Shown here: positions 5,914 to 8,238 of the stretch, in pieces
Layout of the letters: every line of letters starts with the position of its first letter
Numbering within the stretch: position 1 is the first letter of the stretch
DNA from: Caldora sp. SIO3E6
GTDB taxonomy: Bacteria > Cyanobacteriota > Cyanobacteriia > Cyanobacteriales > Coleofasciculaceae
NCBI GenBank assembly: GCA_010672185.1
Contig: JAAHHL010000252.1
Coordinates: 1-8,238, forward strand
DNA: 8,238 nt
Direction: 5' to 3'
Position numbers and translations under genes: made by a program
The notes under the pieces: model-generated
Seen by the model: only the letters and a program-made list of their open reading frames with translations
Told to the model about the DNA's origin: nothing
Database searches by the model: none

Positions 5914-6009
5914 TATAGCAGTCGCCAGGGCGGTTAAGACATTCTCAGGCAAGGAAAGTTAACAAGGGGCTGCCATCCCCTTGTCCTAATCGCCTTGGCG
6001 GTTGCTATA
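5914..6009. mobile_element. MITE-like element, copy 1 (96 bp)
   Basis: Ends TATAGCAGTCGCC and GGCGGTTGCTATA are inverted repeats that pair at 19 of 23 positions. The interior holds a perfect 8-bp stem ACAAGGGG/CCCCTTGT (5962-5969 and 5977-5984) with a 7-base loop. It has no coding capacity. A shorter copy lies at 6095-6178 in the same orientation. TA at each end suggests TA target duplication, as in other cyanobacterial MITEs. Confidence 0.7.
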
Positions 6010-6024
6010 ACATTCCCCTTTCTT

Positions 6025-6040
6025 GATGGTTGAAACCATC
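6025..6040. repeat. Short perfect palindrome GATGGTT-GA-AACCATC
   Basis: A 7-bp inverted repeat with a 2-base centre, between the two MITE copies. No T-run follows on either strand, so a rho-independent terminator is unlikely. The rest of 6010-6094 shows only two GTGTTAGGT repeats (6068-6076 and 6082-6090). Confidence 0.55.
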
Positions 6041-6094
6041 CTGATTCTTCATTATCGGTTGGAATAGGTGTTAGGTTGTAAGTGTTAGGTGAGA

Positions 6095-6178
6095 TATAGC
6101 AGTCGCCAGGGCGGTTAAGACATTCTCAGGTAAGGCAAGTTAACAAGGGGCTGCCATCCCCTTGTCCTGGTTGCTATA
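6095..6178. mobile_element. MITE-like element, copy 2 (84 bp, 12-bp deletion)
   Basis: Identical to copy 1 except for two substitutions and loss of 12 bp in the right inverted end, so its terminal repeat is shortened while the inner ACAAGGGG/CCCCTTGT hairpin is intact. Same orientation as copy 1, 85 bp apart. The conserved hairpin and damaged end suggest an older or immobilised copy. Confidence 0.7.
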
Positions 6179-6213
6179 TACAAAACGTAAACAGAGGTCA
6201 AACCCTTACCAGT

Positions 6214-6248
6214 GACAAATGACAAATGACAAATGACAAATGACAAAT
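6214..6248. repeat. Heptamer array GACAAAT x5
   Basis: Five perfect GACAAAT units ending 4 bp beyond the antitoxin-like gene's stop. Same family as the array in front of cheB. For the minus-strand operon it would form the immediate 3' end of the transcript. Confidence 0.95.
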
Positions 6249-6252
6249 ATGC

Positions 6253-6498
6253 TTATTCTGTCTGCTGCACCTTAATGTTGGGCTGCTGACGCTGAGCAAC
6301 TTGGATTAACAATCGCAATGCTTCGTTTACAGCTTTGTCATTAGGAAAAGCTTGAGCAACATCGGGTTCTAAAAGCACTAGATTTGTTCCACTACGATAT
6401 CTCTCAACATATTTACCCCTAACACCTCCCTCCATTTGAGCGAAATCATACTCAGGGCGCAATTCATCTTCCATTTCCTTCTCAAATGCCTTCTTCAT
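6253..6498 (-). CDS. Putative antitoxin partner of BrnT-like toxin
   Basis: 81 residues, reading MKKAFEKEMEDELRPEYDF at the N-terminus, with the core motifs GGVRGKYVERYR and GTNLVLLEPDVAQAFPN, then VNEALRLLI. I recognise this as a small cyanobacterial family usually found beside toxin-like genes; the PDVAxAFP...VNEALRxL part resembles an N-terminal strand and helix of a ribbon-helix-helix-like fold, but that is inference. It is not the usual BrnA sequence. The start at 6498 is chosen because AGGAG lies 10 bases upstream (plus-strand CTCCT at 6509-6513); an upstream ATG at 6573 would bury it in the toxin gene. It overlaps the end of the toxin gene by 17 bp, so the two are translationally coupled. 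Expected role: bind and neutralise the toxin and possibly repress the operon. Confidence 0.75.
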   Translation of the reverse strand: MKKAFEKEMEDELRPEYDFAQMEGGVRGKYVERYRSGTNLVLLEPDVAQAFPNDKAVNEALRLLIQVAQRQQPNIKVQQTE

Positions 6499-6757
6499 AA
6501 AATTGCTTCTCCTTGCGGGTAGTTTTTCGTGCGCTAATAATTCGTACTTTGTCTTCTCTATCAGTATGGGCAACGATGAGAAGCTGTCCTAATTTAGACA
6601 TGCCAATGATAACGTAGCGACTTTCTCCAATGGAGTGATCAGGGTCAGGAAAAGTTACCGATAGTGGATCATTAAATACGGTTGAAGCTTCCTGAAAGGA
6701 AACATCGTGTTTCTTAAGGTTTAATGCTGCTTTCTCTAGGTTCCATTCAAAATCCAT
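6482..6757 (-). CDS. brnT: BrnT-family toxin (DUF497-type ribonuclease)
   Basis: 91 residues. The family signature is clear: FEWNLEKAALNLKKHDVSF at the N-terminus, EASTVFNDPLSVTFPDPDH, then GESRYVIIG, LLIVAHTDRED and RIISARKTTRKEKQFYEEG. BrnT toxins have a RelE-like fold and cleave RNA in the cytoplasm when not bound by antitoxin; the RIISAR...E..Y tail carries residues important in that family. The start MDFEWN at 6757 gives the family's usual length of about 90 residues, with a weak AAGAG seven bases upstream; an in-frame ATG at 6793 would add twelve unrelated residues. Toxin precedes antitoxin, as in brnTA operons. Codons look normal for the window. It is probably an intact type II module. 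Confidence 0.87.
   Translation of the reverse strand: MDFEWNLEKAALNLKKHDVSFQEASTVFNDPLSVTFPDPDHSIGESRYVIIGMSKLGQLLIVAHTDREDKVRIISARKTTRKEKQFYEEGI
6509..6513 (-). promoter_or_regulatory. Ribosome binding site of the antitoxin-like gene
   Basis: AGGAG on the minus strand, 10 bases before the ATG at 6498, inside the toxin coding region. It fixes the start and suggests the antitoxin gene has its own, stronger initiation than brnT. Confidence 0.7.
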
Positions 6758-6787
6758 AGTATAACTCTTCGCACTTCCCATCAACTC

Positions 6788-6804
6788 AACCATTATTCAT
6801 GGTT
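6788..6804. promoter_or_regulatory. Candidate operator palindrome AACCAT-TATTC-ATGGTT
   Basis: A 6-bp inverted repeat 31-47 bp upstream of the brnT start, between that start and a weak -10-like GATAAT (minus strand, 6841-6846). Autorepression by the antitoxin or complex at such a site is usual for brnTA modules, but binding here is only inferred. Confidence 0.3.
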
Positions 6805-6807
6805 TGG

Positions 6808-6927
6808 CTATTCGAGCAGTTCAAACTTATAGCCTGTCTCATTATCGGGATCTGGTGGTACTTGGACTAAGATGCCAAGGTTAGGAGAGGGTTTGCGATC
6901 GCCTGATTCCTCAAAGTATACATCAAG
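6808..6927 (-). pseudogene. In-frame protein-like remnant downstream of the ATPase stop
   Basis: Directly after the ATPase TGA (6928-6930), the same frame continues for 39 codons to a TAG at 6808-6810. It starts LDVYFEESGDRKPSPNL and ends with a PPDPDNETGYKFELLE motif. It has no ATG, GTG or TTG start in frame. The composition looks like real protein rather than random translation, and Pro/Asp-rich ends of this kind are unlike the repeat-derived sequences elsewhere in the window. It may be the tail of a longer ATPase cut off by a nonsense change, or the end of another gene joined here by deletion. I do not recognise the family. Confidence 0.4.
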
Positions 6928-8055
6928 TCAATTGCAACCCAGCTTTTCTAGTTGTTTCTCTACCCATTGTTGATTAAAAACTTGCTGGTAAATCCGGTTA
7001 TAGACCCTTAATTGACCCTGCTGTTGTACCACTAATCCTGCTAAACGCAACTCGGTTTGTTCAACAGAAGAGTCAGCAATAATTGCTCCTTGCCGTAGAA
7101 TCTGTTGATAGATGCCGAGAAGTCTACTCACACCTTGAGGATTACAGAAGATGCGATCGCGGATTGTTCGCAAATGTTCCGGTTCGTCTTGTGCTTCCCA
7201 GTTTTCGATGATCTGCTTGTGTACTATCTCTTCCAGGGATTGGGAGTTCACAATTTTGTCTTTGTCTGCTTCTCGAATTACAAGCTGACATAGTTTTTGC
7301 GTCAGAAATGGCTGTCCTCCCGTCCAAGCCAGGATATCTGCTAAAATCCCTTGTGGGTTATCTACTTTTCCGACTAAACCTTTGAGCAAAGTTTGCGATT
7401 CCTGTATGTTAAACCCTTGTAGTTCTATAGCTTGACCAATATTAAAAGGAGTTTGGGTTTTGTCTTTAATTAAATTGCTCGGAGTTGCCACCCCAAACAG
7501 GGCAAAAGTGAGGCGGCGATAATCCGGATTATCGTCTCGCTGATTATAAAAGAAACGAATCAAAGAGAAAAAATCGTCCAAAGAGAAATTTTGACTTAAA
7601 ATATGGTCAATTTCATCAATAAAGATGACAATACTTCCTCTTATTTCTGTTAATAAAACATCCTCGATAAAGGAATGCAAGCGCTGTATAGGCGAAAGTC
7701 GTTCTTTGTATTCCCGCCACCAAGAGCGCCAATTAAACTTTTCTGGTAGTTGAGAGCTACTAAGAAGACAGTAGACAATTCCAGCATACCACTTTTCGGG
7801 AGTAATACCCTCTTTGCCAATTCCTGTCAAATCAACAAAAGCACAAGTGATACCGTCTGCTTGTAGCTTTTGCATTACCCGCACCCACAGGCTAGACTTA
7901 CCCATTTGTCGGGAATTGAGAACATAACAAAGTTGTCCGGCTTTTAAGTTGTGATAAAGTTCCCAATCGGCTTGTCGCGTCACATAACTTGGTGCATCAA
8001 GGGGAAGACTACCACCAAGATGATATTCGTAATGAGAGTCTGAATTGTCAGTCAT
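6928..8055 (-). CDS. AAA-like ATPase of the cyanobacterial AAA_35 type
   Basis: 375 residues. The N-terminal YEYHLGGSLPLDAPSYVTRQAD is typical of AAA_35 (PF14516) proteins. The Walker A-like loop is NSRQMGKSSL (47-56), with N in place of the first Gly, which is normal in this family; Walker B is SIVIFIDEID (D147/E148). WTGGQPFLTQKLC is the conserved lid motif, and a winged-helix-like segment (about 295-370) closes the protein. Relatives usually carry a further effector or sensor such as WD40, TIR or CHAT; here the protein stops at WVEKQLEKLGCN, with a protein-like in-frame tail beyond the stop. It is cytoplasmic; many relatives are signalling or conflict-system STAND-like NTPases, but its role is unknown. 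The start at 8055 lacks a Shine-Dalgarno (pyrimidine-rich CTTCCTCCT before ATG). The octamer array upstream would lie in its leader or promoter. Confidence 0.85.
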   Translation of the reverse strand: MTDNSDSHYEYHLGGSLPLDAPSYVTRQADWELYHNLKAGQLCYVLNSRQMGKSSLWVRVMQKLQADGITCAFVDLTGIGKEGITPEKWYAGIVYCLLSSSQLPEKFNWRSWWREYKERLSPIQRLHSFIEDVLLTEIRGSIVIFIDEIDHILSQNFSLDDFFSLIRFFYNQRDDNPDYRRLTFALFGVATPSNLIKDKTQTPFNIGQAIELQGFNIQESQTLLKGLVGKVDNPQGILADILAWTGGQPFLTQKLCQLVIREADKDKIVNSQSLEEIVHKQIIENWEAQDEPEHLRTIRDRIFCNPQGVSRLLGIYQQILRQGAIIADSSVEQTELRLAGLVVQQQGQLRVYNRIYQQVFNQQWVEKQLEKLGCN

Positions 8056-8116
8056 AGGAGGAAGGGAAAGGGATTAAGAGCTCAATAGAGAGTGTGGGGA
8101 GTGTGGGGAGTGTGGG

Positions 8117-8196
8117 AGCGGAGGAGCGGAGGAGCGGAGGAGCGGAGGAGCGGAGGAGCGGAGGAGCGGAGGAGCGGAGGAGCGGAGGAGCGGAGG
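8117..8196. repeat. Octamer array AGCGGAGG x10
   Basis: Ten perfect AGCGGAGG units (80 bp), beginning 61 bp upstream of the ATPase start. Absence of any mismatch points to recent expansion or active homogenisation. Preceded by three GTGTGGGGA-like 9-mers (about 8091-8116). Confidence 0.97.
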
Positions 8197-8237
8197 AGTT
8201 GGGGAGCTGAGTAAGAAGAGAGAACTGATAATTTTTG
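8197..8237. repeat. Octamer-array flank shared with 5801-5834
   Basis: AGTTGGGGA, an 8-bp insertion relative to the other copy, then AGAAGAGAGAACTGATAATT and TTTG. The same sequence follows the four-unit array at 5769-5800, so array and flank travel as one repeat family. The window ends inside this copy. Confidence 0.85.
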
Positions 8238-8238
8238 A

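Noticed and set aside
5897..5919. TTGACT and TATATA as a promoter
   Set aside because: The spacing between the two motifs is far below 16-18 bp, and the second motif is the end of the MITE-like element.
5962..5987. Hairpin ACAAGGGG/CCCCTTGT as rho-independent terminator of the cyclase gene
   Set aside because: No T-run follows the stem, and it is repeated inside both MITE-like copies, so element structure explains it better.
6758..6793. Upstream start (ATG at 6793) for the BrnT toxin
   Set aside because: It adds twelve residues not found in the family and overlaps the candidate operator; MDFEWN at 6757 gives the normal length.
7105..7327. Short open frames on both strands inside the ATPase gene
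   Set aside because: They lie wholly within a well-supported coding region and show no recognisable protein motifs.
8117..8196. CRISPR-like array
   Set aside because: Units are 8 bp with no spacers and no cas genes; it is a simple tandem repeat.

Overview
The window looks like chromosomal DNA from a filamentous cyanobacterium. It holds four copies of the HIP1 octamer GCGATCGC (803, 3998, 6895, 7153), many 7- and 8-bp short tandemly repeated repeats (STRRs) in gene gaps, and cyanobacterial gene types: a trypsin-TPR protein, an AAA_35-type ATPase and a receiver-class III cyclase. No RNA gene, CRISPR array or transposase gene was seen. Assignments rest on recognition of motifs, not on database searches.

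Plus strand, left half: (1) the 3' part of a trypsin-like protease with TPR repeats, cut by the window edge (2-1456); (2) a repeat-rich gap with a possible promoter and a small MITE-like inverted-repeat element; (3) an alpha/beta hydrolase (1816-2577); (4) a CheB/WspF-type methylesterase response regulator (2732-4036); (5) a response regulator with a WspR-like receiver but a class III nucleotide cyclase output and a PilZ-like tail (4201-5739). In the Wsp surface-sensing pathway, WspF (methylesterase) and WspR (receiver-GGDEF) are the two phosphorylation targets of one kinase. This pair keeps the WspF-WspR logic but appears to replace the c-di-GMP synthase with a cAMP/cGMP-type cyclase. The other Wsp components (receptor, CheW, CheR, CheA) are not in the window.

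The ends of these plus-strand genes are built from STRRs. The hydrolase and cyclase stops lie in repeats. The cheB start codon is the end of the 13th unit of a heptamer array. The cyclase N-terminus is encoded by six heptamers (two FSILNSQ repeats). Upstream of it, a 48-bp direct repeat carries two copies of the same Shine-Dalgarno-ATG cassette in different frames. Change in heptamer number would choose the first ATG, the second ATG, or neither: a possible phase-variable switch.

Middle, 5740-6252: no gene. It holds a 135-bp inverted-repeat element with an octamer array, two related MITE-like copies (96 and 84 bp) with internal hairpins, and a heptamer array.

Minus strand, right half: an AAA_35-like ATPase (6928-8055), an in-frame 39-codon stretch beyond its stop that looks like a protein remnant, then a BrnT-type toxin (6482-6757) overlapping a small antitoxin-like gene (6253-6498). 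A ten-copy octamer array lies 61 bp upstream of the ATPase start, followed by sequence shared with the element at 5743-5877.
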